Source: Oasisia sp. SBJ-2009
Taxonomy: Eukaryota; Annelida; Polychaeta; Sabellida; Siboglinidae
Direction: 5' to 3'
Assembly: GCA_964017155.1 (NCBI GenBank)
Contig: OZ024856.1
Coordinates: 12,443,625-12,507,624 of the forward strand
Length of the DNA stretch: 64,000 bases
This document shows positions 11,025 through 23,864 of this stretch, piece by piece. Position 1 is the stretch's first letter; the number at the start of each line of letters is the position of its first letter. The notes under the pieces were generated by a model. It worked only from the letters and a program-made list of their open reading frames with translations, was not told where the DNA came from and did not search any database. The translations under genes and the position numbers were made by a program.

Positions 11025-14000
11025 ACACCGTCGTCATGACAACCAGAACGCTATCGTCATGACAACTGATGCTTTTGGAAGAAGCCTGCTCAAATGTTGA
11101 ATTTTGTGACTACCTGGCCATATACAAAATATTGTCACATACACCGAATACACCGAAAGTACAGTTTTGTGGATTGTACGTTTTCGTGTCACAAGAAAAC
11201 GGACACAATTATGGTCAAATTGGTGTTATTTTAATAATAGTTGCGGGTTGGGTTAACTCGTGAAAGCATCACGCTCTTTGTTTGATGTAAAATGCATGTT
11301 GAGTACAATTATGTAATAATTCCTGATGTGTCTGACTAAAGACTAGTTGTGTCGTGCAGTGTTATAGTATCTTATTATAAAAGAACAACTGACATAGCTG
11401 CATAAGATGTTATGACATTATATTTATCTCTTAATTAGATTGTATGTTACACTGAAAAGTCAAATTAGGTCTGAGTCTATTTACTGTATGGACAATGTAT
11501 GTCATTGAGCTATTGTATGGATGTGATTCATTCAGAATATAATTTATGTGCAGTTTCGTTTACATAAAATTGATAAGTTTGAAAATTTAATAGTTAATAT
11601 TACCATTGCAACACACTCTTAGAAGTTGCCCGGTGTAGTGATCAACATCGATATTTTTGATGATTTTACTTCAACTATTCACCATCAGTCATCTCAATAT
11701 ATGCTGGATGAAATTATTTGAAGAGGAAGTGATAATACTTGTGTAATCATGCTTGTATCTGATATATAACATCAGTTAATCTCAGCAGCATTGTAAATGC
11801 GTTAAATTTAGAAAACAATTGCACATTTTCTCTTGCCGCAGTCTGTGTGAAAATGCAGAGGTTCGTACTATGAATGACGTAGTCGCAGCAGACATATTTC
11901 TGTTGAGTTAACGATATAATCATGTATAAATATTCAATTATTTAACTATGGAATCATGTTCAGATATTACGAATACTACAGAATTGTGTTCAGAGTCACT
12001 GTCTTGCTTGTAGCACTTGCGACAGTTGTGTGTGCCAGTATTGTATCTACAATTTGTAAATAGGTAATTAATGCACCAATCTTAAGTGTAATATTGTAAC
12101 GGAAACATAACATAGTGCTCAATGTTACTTAAACTTACCGATCTACTGTGGTGTCTGGTGGGGTGTTTGCATGGAGAAAGATAGCTGTTATTTTGTTATA
12201 TTTATACAGGCTATATGGTCGAACAGCTGATGTAGTTAAAAATATGCGAAATGACGGTAGTTTGGCGCAATCTGTGACGGTTTCATAAGTAACTGCCATG
12301 CATTTTTCGTCTAGTTTCAATCTGCACACAATTTATTTTTGTTGTATTTGGTAGATGACAGTGTCAATTCAGTTGTAAACAGACACTGCAGAAAACTGGG
12401 AAAATTTAACGTGGAAATGTTTCTGTATATTGTCTGACTTTCATGAAAGTGAGACTTGCTTGACCATAAAGCTAGGTCATAGTATGCATAGGCATGTCGT
12501 TCGACTAAACATACACAATCTAGTTGAGTGTTATTGGGAAACACACTGTTGCATGACAAATCAGAACAACATAACTAGTGTAAATTGAACTTAGGAGAAA
12601 TGCCACTTGTTTGCCTGTTTATGCTAATTGGTGATATTTTGCCATAATCTTGCATGTTTTAATACTAAAATGTATGGTTGAGGTCAAGTATTTGGACTTA
12701 AGGGAACTGTTATAAAACTTCGATTGTACTGTAGAAGATAAAACAATGTGTGTCTACCGTTTACCTGTGGGATGGATAGCACAGAATGCCTGTCATAATT
12801 ACGTGTACAATTAATAATATACATTTTTCAAAATACTGAATTAGCATTGTAATAATATGATTGAAAATGAGGTAACAGGTATTTGAGTTTGGATTCATGT
12901 TTGACTTGGCTTTATGTTTGACTTAATGTATTTTTTCTTGGAATTGTACTGGGAAAGTTTGTTTCAAATTCCTTTTACGAGATCTCAACCATATTAGGAG
13001 GTACTGTGTACACTTTGTGTAACAGATAGATTCATTGCTAAACAGGTGTCGGTAGCCACTAACCAAGACTACATAGCCACAACGAAGTAATCCACCTTAC
13101 TATGGGTGGGTTTGCGAATGACAACTGTTTCCACTTAATGAGGAGTTTGTCAGCATTTCAGTCTTGTGTACTCCCAAAAGAGCTAGGATGTCTTGGTAAT
13201 TCCAGAGACACTACAAGTTGTTTTTGGCTCAGGTACTCTTGAAGATCATGTGCAATATAGCAATATTTACTTTGGACAAAGTCCAGTAAGCAGGTACATG
13301 TTGTATGGGTAGCACATGAAATATATATTCTGAATTAGTTTTATCTTGTGGAAAAGGAACGAATACAATTATCTAGGGTAATATTATAATAAGTATGCGT
13401 TGGTGGGGAATACTGATTGGCAGTGCTTGAAATAACGGAGTGAACAGTTTCTGTAAAGATAATACGAACTGCAATTGAAGTTCCATAGCCATGTGTTTGC
13501 AGTGACCAGTGGTCAGGTGGTCGTGCTATGGCCTATGCTGAAGCTTTAATTTATACCCAGGGTGGCTATTGCAGTGTTTACAGTGACTGTAATAATTATA
13601 AACAATTTCAGTGTTTACAGCGAGTAATAATTACACAATGCTACAAGAAGTTGAACTTTACAGATTTTAACTGTGTATCCGAAAGTTTGCTATCTTACTT
13701 GTTTCTGGTTGTGTATATTATATATGTTTATTGTTTATATGTATATAAAGTATTCTTTGCTGTATCTATTGTGTTCAGATACTTACTAAAGTGGTCAATA
13801 TATACCAATTTGCACGGGCGTCGATCGGTATGCATCCCCCCAATTTTCAGCCTGGGGGACAGCATAGGAAATGTCCCGTTTATTTTAGAATTAGCACTAG
13901 ACTAACAATGAATTGTTTTATATAAAAAAATAGTTGTATGTATTTCAGGTCATATATATATTATATTATACACATGTCAAAAAATGTACACATATATGCA

Positions 14001-15200
14001 TATATGATATATATTATATAATATATAAATATTAGAAATTACATACACACACATATATATAAATTGGTCCCCCCCCCCACCAGTTTGTGTCATTCTCTTG
14101 TCTCAGGGAAGTGGTGTCCAGTCTCCTCTCATAAACATCATAACCATAACGCTAGGATTCCACATGTATATAAATGCAGCTTATGGGGAATATCTCAAAG
14201 TTACATTGTTTTGTAATTTCCTATCCGACGTCTGTGTGGATATGATTCAAACTGCTACATAGAGCAATTCAATCTGCCCCACCCGTCATCAGCAATATTC
14301 ACCAACCTATGTACTCACGGAACTAGTTCTTATAATTGTCCCTGAACACTACATTTATTGATTTGCTACATGTGGAATCCTAGTTTTACAAGTTCACAAA
14401 GTAACAAAATATGCTAAGCATTAGACAGGAGGGTTTGGTCGTCACTATGCATAATGCAACAAGAGTAAAGTAAAGTGCTTATGTAGTTCTGGTGCCATCT
14501 TTCAGATAAATGTAATATATATTTTGCATTTATTTTGGGTCATAAAGACCACAAGTGCCTATCGTGTATTGGTGCAAGGAGTTGAACCAACATTTAGCAT
14601 ATATTCCTAGCTTTTTATGGACAGCAAACTTATTGTCACTTAACTGCACGTGTATAATAATAAAGATCAAAAAGACCACTAAAAAATTCATAGATAAGTT
14701 TATTTTATTAAAGACATTGTTTTCTTGTTTCATATAACTTGGCTGTCATAAATACCTGGTAGTCACAATATTAATGCATTAAAGTGTGCAACAATCATTA
14801 AAAAATACAATAGCACATATTGTAATACAGTACTTGGACTACTATCATTGTATAATCATCAGCTGAATTGCTCAGTTGTTCATGATTGTGAATTGTCTCA
14901 TATTGCTGGCTGCTAGAGAATATTATATTCACAGTATTTCCGTTTATTACCTAGTTTCATTAAGTATGCAGTGTACACACTGTACACACACTGTATATGT
15001 ATGCAGTGTACACACTGTGTACACACACTGTATGTGTAGCTACATGCCTTTATTTACATGACATCAAACTTAGAAAACGTTGGCCAATGATTAACAAGCA
15101 CAATTCTGCAGAACCGCCTATGTTACTGTTATCTTTGGCAACCGCTAAGTACAAGAAGTTCATTTCTGCACCATAAAAGACAGGTGACCAATACACACAC
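11025..15200. other. 3' flank of the synaptotagmin-like gene, gene-poor
   Basis: The beginning probably holds the 3' UTR of the synaptotagmin-like gene, whose TGA is at 11022-11024. No polyadenylation site could be fixed. Open frames such as 13528-13905 are rich in Tyr/Phe/Val and lack domain character, and look like AT-rich chance frames. One candidate terminal-repeat element is listed separately. Short tandem GTACACAC sequence lies at about 14968-15030. Confidence 0.4.
14153..14382. mobile_element. Candidate small terminal-inverted-repeat element
   Basis: TAGGATTCCACATGTA at 14153-14168 and its exact inverse complement at 14367-14382 bound about 230 bp with no coding potential. Each copy starts or ends with TA, so a TA target site (Tc1/mariner-type) is possible. 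Only one copy is visible here, so the element status is tentative. Confidence 0.4.
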
Positions 15201-15232
15201 ATTTAGGTGACATCAGTGCTGTCACGATTCTT

Positions 15233-15872
15233 TTGTTTCTGACGTCTTCCACTGGATGGCGTCCATGTCTTTCTGACTCGAACCGCTCACTGTCTCCAAC
15301 AGGGTGTAGTAGTCTGAAATACCACGTCAGAAAACTAAGAAAATTGAATGTGTGTCGGACTATAACTAATCTCTTCTATAAATCTACAGTCCAGTCAGTC
15401 CTGTGCTACTGTCTAATTTGTTGGGGTGGAAGCTTATCAGTTAAGAATAGAATGCTGATAGATCGTATAATACGGTCGGCCAGCAAAACCATTGGCACAA
15501 CACTCCGTACAGTGGATGAACTCTACGAAATATATATGATGAAAAAAACAAGGGACTTCTCACACATTGCACAAATTCTACTATGTTGCACAATCTGGTC
15601 GTAGGTACATTTCCGAAAGAACACGCACGAACCGTTATCGAAACACATTTCTTCCCACTTCTGTTAGGCTACTAAACGCAAAATCGGGGATGGGAAAATG
15701 ATCAAGGAGGATGGGGGGATACAATGGGGCGCACTACTTTCCTTACAACTTTGCACTGTCACTACTAATTGTCACTACTAATGTTGTTGTGTTATGTGAA
15801 CATTTATCACCAGAATTTCCTCTATGGGGGACTATTAAAGGTTATTGTAGTATTATATTGTATTGTACACAG
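15233..15872 (+). pseudogene. LINE 3' end, family shared with 32160-32450
   Basis: The open frame 15233-15604 contains KLRKLNVCRTITNLFYKS, TVQSVLCYCLICWGGSL and LIDRIIRSASKTIG, the typical C-terminal end of a LINE polymerase. After a frameshift it continues as RYISERTRTNRYRN and then VRLLNAKS. The 3' non-coding end (GGGGGACTATTAAAGGTTAT and a TATTGTA-rich tail) recurs at 32380-32450. It is 5'-truncated, frameshifted and inactive. Confidence 0.75.
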
Positions 15873-16122
15873 TCACTTTAAGGTCACTGCCTTGATTACA
15901 AGGGCAGGACAGGGTGAACACCTTAACCATGGAGCATCAGTAACTATATACCAACAGTTACTTTTTTTTATTATTACCACACAATTGTGAATATAATTAG
16001 TTGTAATACATTTTACCTTTAATAAAATGGTTAATGTTGAATAATATGTATACTTGTAAAATGTGTAAAATACATCAATTAAAAAACTAATAAGTTATTT
16101 TAAAGAGACAGTTAAGGTCATT

Positions 16123-17695
16123 TCAACCAGCAATACCATATGGACCTTTTCTCATTTTATCAAGGTCAATGTGTTTTATTATATAGCATCTATTTGTTGT
16201 GTGTTACTAATTCACTTAAATAACACTTACAATGTAGAATAGCAGGGTGGTTCTCCTTCATTTTGTATCTGTAGTCTGCAAACACAACAAAATATAACAG
16301 TAAAGTAACAAAACAAAGGCCACCTATCCAAGCAGCAACAAACTATGGGCTCTGATTTGTTGAGTTTATTTGGTAAACATTATATATATGCAAATAAACA
16401 TATTCAGATGCAAAAGCAAATAAAGCATAATTTGTTTATAATATAATAATACCAAGGATAACATATGGAACAAAGTATACTTATTTCCAATGTGGTCCTC
16501 AAACAAATATTATTGCAGTATTTTAATCTTAAATTCATTCCTGATAACCCTTTTAATCTATTGTAACTCTGGTGGCCCATTGTGACACAGCGTGCAGCCA
16601 GTCTTCATCGAGAAATTCGAGACAGTTATTGTCATGCCACTGAGCTTGATCTTCGAGGATATTGGCATATATAAGAAGTCTTTATTATTACTGTGTATTA
16701 TTTCCCAGTGAATCAACTAAAATGGCATAGTGGCGCCATCTGGGGAATGTATCCACTAACAAAACTAACTACACATGTAGTGCTGTTGCATTTTAAAAAT
16801 ACATGAGTGAATGGTTGACTAGAGGCCAATATTTGAAGGATATGAATAGAGAGAGGTGAGCAAATGTGGGTACTATAGGAAGTGTACTGACATCTGATAA
16901 CGCTCAAAAGTTGGCAACATAGCATATTAATACATAGATAACATTTTATACTATTTTACTCTCACAAAATCCAAGTTGACTGACTGACATAGTCATTAAA
17001 CATGGTGATTTATTAATATGATCAGAAACATTATGCACGAAATCGGCATCAGAAGAAGACACTGCTATGAATTCATTTGTTCTTCCAAACTCAATCAACT
17101 CTTCTTAAAACTGGATTGTTGAGGCTGTTATATGACTCTTATATACAAGGTAAACAGCAAATAATAAGAAAGAAACCTTATTTCTAAAACTTCTAAAAAT
17201 ATTTTGATTTGTGTTAAATGTTCAGTAAGATTGTTTTGTAAGAAATTAACTTACTTTGGGGCATAGTATTTAAAACGTACAATTTTTCAACCCATCAGCT
17301 AAGAACCTACCACATATATTGTTAGGTAAATGTCTAGTAAACAATGCCAGAAGACACACTGTTGGAAATCCATTTCAGTCTGACAACATTATACTTGAAC
17401 ATCATCTATCCAACAACTAATGTTGACTAACTTCAAGGTCGGCCAAGAAAAGCAATACTAGATCAGATGGTGCTGTCATATAATAGTAAACAATCAAAGG
17501 TATGGTCACGTGTTACTTATGATATTAATTACCTTGACTTTTGGAGAGGCGCCACCAGAAATAGAATGCTGTTCCTGCAAAGAGCAGTTCTCCAATGATA
17601 GTGAATTTGATGGCCTTTAAAGTCCCAGAGGTTTTCTTTGGGAACTTCTTCATATGGACCAACTACTGCAGCTCCAAAGAGTCGACAGCATCAAC
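16123..17695 (-). CDS. Small membrane protein resembling CEBPZOS
   Basis: On the minus strand an exon at 17695-17533 has a 3' splice site just upstream (TTTCAG) and an ATG at 17653. It encodes 40 residues: MKKFPKKTSGTLKAIKFT, one hydrophobic segment (IIGELLFAGTAFYFWW), then RLSKSQ. The next exon, 16275-16231, reads in phase as DYRYKMKENHPAILH. Order and spacing (basic start, one membrane span, SQD-F/Y-R, KYPFIL-like block) match CEBPZOS, an ~80-residue mitochondrial protein. A further block, IDLDKMRKGPYGIAG and stop (about 16165-16123), resembles the family's SGMYGI segment, but I could not join it with a plausible intron, so the C-terminus is unresolved. The 5' UTR exon is not located. Confidence 0.55.
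17245..17312. mobile_element. Old Penelope terminal-segment relic
   Basis: AACTTACTTTGGGGCATAGT followed by AAAACGTAC and TTTCAACCCATCAG resembles the terminal segment of Penelope copies A and B (ACTTACTTTGGAGCATAATT, then GACGTTTCGACCCGTCA). It is diverged and short. Confidence 0.4.
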
Positions 17696-18719
17696 CTGAA
17701 ACATAATGACGAATTTATAAACTTATATATGTTGAAAAAAGATTATTCCACAGTTAGGCTATTAAAGTAAATTCCTGTTTCTCATCAACACTGTCAGTAA
17801 GTAAATGAGGAGCACGGTTGTAATCTGAAAAATCTGTATGTCAATGGAAGTGTGAGCAACTGTTAAAGGGATAATTGTCAATAACCAATATCAGCTTGGT
17901 GTAAGGCCTGAAACAACAAGTCACCTTCCATAGATACAGGCCACGCTCAACAGCATTTATACGAGTTATAGTTCTGGTGACATCAGCAGCATCTGCCAAT
18001 TAAGCTGGTTGGGATGTAGCAGCGAATGACCATTTTGAATTTGATCAGGAGAACTTGGTCAACAAGAGTCAATAAGGCCTGTAAGTGTGTCGTGATATAT
18101 GGTGATACTCCGTGTGACTGGAGCTGATTGGGGACAGGACACAATAATGTAAATAATCATAACATATGCCTAGTTTTGCCTACATCTGCACCAAAACAGG
18201 TTGTACTGCACGAAAGATAGCATTCTTCATTACTTGTCAACATCACCAAACACAAATATCCTCCACTGGCTTGGCAACCAACTTAATAATAAATTAAAAT
18301 GCATGATTCCATGATCATTCTTACGGGCAAAGTGTCATGCTGTTTCTACTTGTAAGTATCCTTTGGAAAATAAAACTATAAACACAATTTAGCAATATAG
18401 CACGATTATTACAAAAACAAAACAAAGCCCTAACTTTTAACATGTACCCCCAACCTTACATAGCCTCTAGGATATAACTAAATTTACAATAAGATTACGA
18501 AGTTTCAAAGAAACTTTATTTCACATTAGTCAATGATTAGAATACATTATAAGTATAACAAAACGGAAAAGGTCAACTGTGTTATGTATCATGGGTTTTT
18601 CAGTGTTACTGTTAGTGATCAGTAGCACTGCCATTGCACTGACTTTCGTCTGAATAACTGATAATGAAAGCTAGTCATACTCACACTGTCACAGACACTG
18701 AGTCTGAGTAACTGACAGA

Positions 18720-18782
18720 TAGTGACACTGATATGCAATTGCAGTGACAGTGACAGTGACAGTGACAGTGTCAGTGTCAGTG
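18720..18782. repeat. (CAGTGA)n short tandem repeat
   Basis: Consecutive CAGTGA hexamers passing into CAGTGT units, about 60 bp. No function is evident. Confidence 0.8.
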
Positions 18783-18939
18783 GGTGGTCGAATTCAGTTT
18801 ACTGTTAATTTAATGACTAATCAATACGTATTTGTTAGGTTTGACATACAGTAAACACTTTAGTCGATTATGTCAGTAAATTAAATACACACCAATAACT
18901 GCATATGCACGCAATGCAATCAAAACAAGCACACTACAT

Positions 18940-19125
18940 CAACATGCCCCATCAATGTCAAGCAGACAGCAAACGCCGTGTGTTTGTAACAACGTTTTCT
19001 ATTGGGTCGTCTAAAAGAAGAACCAATCAAAAGGTTCGAGATAAAAGGCAACAACATCGCACGCGAGTCAGATATTTATCTGTGCATCTATCAAAAAAGC
19101 ACCTAACATTGAGATTTAGTAAGTA
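18940..19125 (+). promoter_or_regulatory. Candidate shared promoter and RPAP1 first non-coding exon
   Basis: This segment separates the minus-strand CEBPZOS-like gene from RPAP1 on the plus strand. It is richer in CpG than its surroundings and has two CCAAT boxes in opposite orientation (ATTGG at 19001-19005, CCAAT at 19023-19027), as is common in bidirectional promoters. A good donor, TTTAGTAAGT with exon end at 19118, could join a non-coding exon to the RPAP1 acceptor at 25658. The first RPAP1 coding exon needs such an upstream exon, because only 18 nt separate its acceptor from the ATG. This is inference from layout; no transcript evidence is available. Confidence 0.35.
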
Positions 19126-19664
19126 AACGTTTTCACATTACGCCAGACGTCAAACTATATGATGCACTAGTTATTGTAACATTTAAATTTCTTAGTCATT
19201 ATGCGAGAGTCGATAAATGCAAGTGTGAAGTGCGATGACGTGGGCGATAATATAAGATATACACAGCAGTAGCTTGTAGTAGCGGAGGATGATGTTTCAG
19301 CTCAAAGGGCAAAACGTGTACCATCCGCTTTAGGAGTCGACGAAGCGTGACTCATGTTGTTCTAATCAACCGTTTGTGTAACCGGTTCATTCGAGTTTTT
19401 GGTTGCTGAACCATATTTCCATACTAGTTTTATTTAGTTTATATTTTAGGATTATTTCACGTGATTTCAAAGTTGTTTAGCTGCTCCCTCGACGGCTGAT
19501 AAATCTCGCCAATTTTTTGCAAAGTAAACAAAGTTTACTCAGGTTTTCTTGACTGTCGGCAAACAACTAACTTACTGAGGATGTCGACCAGCGTTACCGA
19601 ATGCCGATGAACAAAAGCGACAGCGGAATCGAGCACGTAACGAAGAACCAAAATCCCCGACGCT

Positions 19665-20777
19665 ATGGCCACGCCCATGACGGCTACCGGCGACAACTTC
19701 ATTGTCATCAACGAACTCTTATGTTTTTATATAAATAGAATGGACATCTTGCCGCGTTCTGTACTTCTCCGAATTGTACTTGATAATTTTACGGACACTG
19801 ACATCAATAAAGCCAAAGACGTTCTGCATTCGCACATTTCCATTACTTTAAAAAACCAGCGTATCAAACGTCAAGGTTCAGACAGAGCGAAAAACAACAT
19901 CGACGACATCTCCAAAGTCCTGGACGAAATTGACCCGAATCACATACCAATCTTCGTGGCCCGTGATCTTGGTAAGCTGCCAAACATTGACTTTAATCAT
20001 GTGGACGTTTCCTCTTTATCCCATGAAATTACTATGTGCAAGAACAAACAGAACGACACTGACGATGCGTTCCAGCTACTAACCAACTCAATGTCTACAC
20101 TGTTGACGCAGATCTCTACTCTGGTGTCGTCACTTACTTCAGGAGTGCCTAAACTTGTGAATGCCACTGCGAAATCCCTGCTGCCACTGCCGCAGATCAT
20201 TACTGCTGATGTTGCTACAACGACAGCCGCCAAATTCGTGCCTACACGTCTCCCCATCTCCTCTGAACGCTGTAGATCATCCCAGAGCTCAATATCTCCG
20301 CCAATCACTCCTCTACAATCTGCGGCGTCAATCCCGACCGAATCGGCGATCACTTCCCTGATGGGCTCGCCCCCTGCTCCACAACAGTCAGTCGAGACCA
20401 CTATACAACCGTCTACATCTACTACGCCTACTGGTAACACATCTTCACCACTGTGGATCGACGTTGTCTCCAAGAAATCACACAAGTCATCTACGAAAAC
20501 GTATGTGTCATCTGTTAGTGTTAAGCAACACAAAACGCATCAAATGACCACAGGAAAATCGTCCGTCAAGTGTGGACTCAAATGTGCTCCCACTCGACTT
20601 GTATCGGCAGAATACTATTTAACCGGTTTCCATACCGACGCATCATGTGTGGACGTCTCTACGTATGTGTCTTCTAACTTGAAGATGAAGTGCACCTGTG
20701 AACGCATTCCATCAACTCACAAATACTATGCCTCTTTCAAACTGTGTGTTGACATTGGCAGACCATACACTCTATGA
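19665..20777 (+). pseudogene. LINE ORF1 protein
   Basis: A 370-residue frame with a Ser/Thr/Pro-rich middle (about residues 180-280) and a C-terminal part resembling the RNA-binding region of CR1/jockey ORF1 proteins. Immediately after the stop, a one-base shift gives YDANLWPVGTKIGRYFPPRK, the usual ORF1 ending with its WP-G motif, so the present stop is caused by a small indel. ORF1 proteins bind element RNA and form the retrotransposition particle. Confidence 0.6.
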
Positions 20778-20867
20778 TGCCAACCTTTGGCCAGTTGGCA
20801 CTAAGATTGGTCGATACTTTCCTCCAAGAAAAAACAACACAGCTAATTCGACACACCTATAGACTGT

Positions 20868-21600
20868 CGTATACGTATTGCTTCCTTTAATGCGAGAAGC
20901 ATACGGAACAGTTCACTTGATTTGATTAACATTTTAACTACATGTGATATACTTGCTGTGCAAGAACATTGGCTTCTCAAACAGAGCCTTTCATATATTA
21001 ACTCTTTGCACTCTGACTTCAGTGCTAGGGGCATTAGCTCCATCGATTATGGTGATGGCTTCAATGGTCATCCTCGTGGTGGTCTTTGTTTTTTATGGCA
21101 AAGATCACTTGACCCATCCATCGAAATTTTGGTTTATAAAGATGAGAAAAGACTTCTTGGTCTCAAAATCACTACTTCTAATGCCACAATTCTTGTTCTT
21201 AATGTTTATCTACCATATCAGAGCGATGATAATGTTGATGAATATCAAGCTATTTTAGGCAAGATCCAAGCCATATCTGTCTCATTTGATTCAAGTAATA
21301 TTTTTATTGTTGGAGACTGATTTAATCAAGCTGATTTAATCAAGACCAGCTTATTTTCACCATTTCTAAATTCTTTTATTAGTGAATGCCACTTTATCCC
21401 AAGTGACATTAAGTATCTTCCCCCCGATTCGTTTACATATGTTAGTGATGCCCATGGCTCTAGGAGCTGGCTGGATCATGTGCTTTGCACCCACTCCAGT
21501 CACTCGTCTGTCTCTGATATGGTAATTAATTATGACTGTGTCTCTTCGGATCAGTTTCCTCTATCGTTTGCCATTTCTATCAAATTACTACCCACTTCTG
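20868..21600 (+). pseudogene. LINE apurinic-like endonuclease domain
   Basis: The frame gives IRIASFNARSIRNSS, then LTTCDILAVQEHWLL, a GGLCFLW block, and VLNVYLPYQSDDN ahead of NIFIVGD. These match the N-A-R, QEHWL and GD(F)N motifs of APE endonucleases, which nick target DNA to prime reverse transcription. After GD a TGA interrupts, next to a small duplication (TTTAATCAAGCTGATTTAATC). Downstream, SWLDHVLCT and SSDQFPLSF are the expected SxxDH-type C-terminal motifs. Confidence 0.8.
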
Positions 21601-23007
21601 AATCATCCACTACACAACAAACTTGTAAGCCCAGTCCCATGTGGGATTGTGCCTCCTCCCATGACCTTCTCAACTATTACACCAAATCTGGTTCTTTTTT
21701 ATCCGGCATTGACGTACCACATGCTGCTCTAAGTTGTACCAATCCTAACTGCCATGATGAAGCCCATCAGCTGCTCTTGTGCAAATTTTATAATGATATC
21801 ATAAATTCTCTTATCGATGCTTCCGATGTCATTCCTACTAAAACGCATAACACATCCCGAAAATTCAATGTTCCTTGTTGGAATGACGTGGTCAGGGACT
21901 CTCATCAAGCTGCCTGAGAAACTTTTCTCATCTGGCGGTCTGCTGGGAGTCCGAGACATGGTTCTTTGTATGACTTAATGAAAATTAAACGTGCCCAGTT
22001 TAAACGCAACAAAAGACATTGCGAAAAAAATGCTGAATCTCTTAAAGCCGAGCGACTAGCTTCCAATCTGAGCAGTCATGATTTTTAAAACTTTTGGAAG
22101 GGCATCAAACAAGCAAACAATGCCAGGTTACCTAACCCCAGTAATGTTGGAGGTGCCTGTGGCGCTGAAAACGTCAGAAATATGTGGCTTCATCATTACC
22201 AATCACTGCTTAACTCTGTACCCGAGTCTACTGTTCTCATTCATAAGATTGATATGGATTGTAGCAATATTCAACTTAGCGACAATATGGTTGTTAAAGT
22301 TAAAGAACTACAAGAATTAATAATTGCTATGCCTGTTGGTAAAGCCTCTGGCTACGACCATATCAGTAATGAACATTTTAAGTATGCTAACGAAAAACTA
22401 CATATTCTTATGTCTTTGTTTTATAGTAATCTGTTAATACATGGTTTTTTACCTGATACTATGATGACAACAATCATAGCTCCTATCATTAAAAATAAAT
22501 CTGGCGATTTGTCAGACAATAATAACTATAGGCCCATTGCCCTTGCCACAGTAGCTAGCAAACTATTTGAATCATTAATTTTATCCAGGGCTACCCCATT
22601 TCTCATTACATGTGACAATCAATTTGGATTTAAAAACCATCACTCTACTGAGATGCTCATATTTCTGTTAAAAGAACTTTTTCGAAACTACATTGCTAAT
22701 GGGTCTTCTATGTATGTTACTATGTTGGATGCCTCCAAAGCCTTCGACAAAGTTAACCACAGCAAGCTATTTGGTAAATTAATTGATCGTGGCTGTCCAG
22801 CTTTTATTGTACGCATTCTATGCCACTGGGACGGTACCCAACAATTTACCATCAGATGGTGTCAGGGATTTTCTAGCTTTTTTACTGTTTCCAATGGTGT
22901 TAAACATGGTGGAATCCTTTCCCCCCATCTTTTCAATGCGTACATGGATGACTTAAGTGTTAATCTAAACAAATTACATATTGGTTGTCTTTATGCTGGC
23001 ACCTTAA

Positions 23008-23864
23008 AGGACAAAAAAAAGTTAACTGTTTCGTGGCATACACCTAATAGAGTTAATATAAAGTAACAATTTCCACATATACTCAATTTTTTGACGCCAG
23101 CGGTTTACCAGAATTTTTTTTTTAACACCCAGCCATCCAAATACTATGTGCTACCCCATCTTAGACGAAGAATGACGTCACGACGGTGATCGAGGCGCTC
23201 TCCACGTAGATTCCCTGCATGGGGTTTGGCTGTTGTCATGAAATGGCTGCAACTCGGCAACGCACGTAACATGCTGATGACGGTAAATATAAAGTTGTCT
23301 ATTATTGTTATCGCTGAAATCATCCCCCATCAACTGATGATACATGTCTACATCAAAGCATTTCTCCTCAAAATGGACCGAGCAAAGTGAACTGTACTTG
23401 GACTGGAGGGATTCCAAACAGAACGCCCGCAAATCACCAATGTGAATCCATTGCTTCAATACTACCAGTTGTTTCAACTATTATTGCAACCGTATGCCGA
23501 ACACGAAGGCATAATTACTAAAGTTTACCATAGATTTAACCACATATTTAGATATACGTCTATAAGCAGCTGCTAGATGTCACGCCAACTGAACGAACTG
23601 TTGAAGACTCGAAGTTGTTGACCCTTAACAACGTCGCAGGAAGCTGACAGAGATGTAGAATGCTGCGCGCTGAATGGCCAAGCCAAGTTAACCCTTCACC
23701 TATGGCGGCGTCTAGACCATCGTGGATTTCGTCAGAATTTTAGACTTTAAAGTCACATTCTGAGTAAACCGCTGACGTTAAAAAATTGAGTATATGTGGA
23801 AATTGTTACTTTGTATAAACTCTATTAAGTGTATGACATGAAACCGTAGCCTTTTTTTTGTTCT
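23008..23864. mobile_element. Non-autonomous TTAA transposon, Kolobok-like
   Basis: The 857-bp insert has terminal inverted repeats of about 100 bp: the left starts AGGACAAAAAAAAG and the right, inverted, AGAACAAAAAAAAG. Both contain AACAATTTCCACATATACTC. The flanks are TTAA at 23004-23007 and 23865-23868, a target-site duplication. A minus-strand THAP zinc-finger relic lies inside. TTAA duplication plus a THAP-bearing transposase is characteristic of the Kolobok superfamily; piggyBac also uses TTAA but lacks THAP. No transposase catalytic part is present. Confidence 0.8.
23335..23512 (-). pseudogene. THAP zinc-finger relic
   Basis: On the minus strand, from 23512, MPSCSAYGCNNS is the canonical THAP start (C-x4-C). 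After a stop and frame change it resumes as LKQWIHIGDLRAF and then SSLCSVHFEEKCFD, the C-x2-H half of the finger. THAP domains bind DNA and are the N-terminal part of many Kolobok and P-element transposases. The stop and frameshift leave it non-coding. Confidence 0.7.

Noticed and set aside
13528..13905. 125-codon plus frame
   Set aside because: Tyr/Val/Phe-rich without domain or splice context, in an AT-rich stretch; a chance frame.
19997..20533. 178-codon minus frame opposite LINE ORF1
   Set aside because: It is antisense to a better supported ORF1 with its conserved C-terminal WP-G motif.
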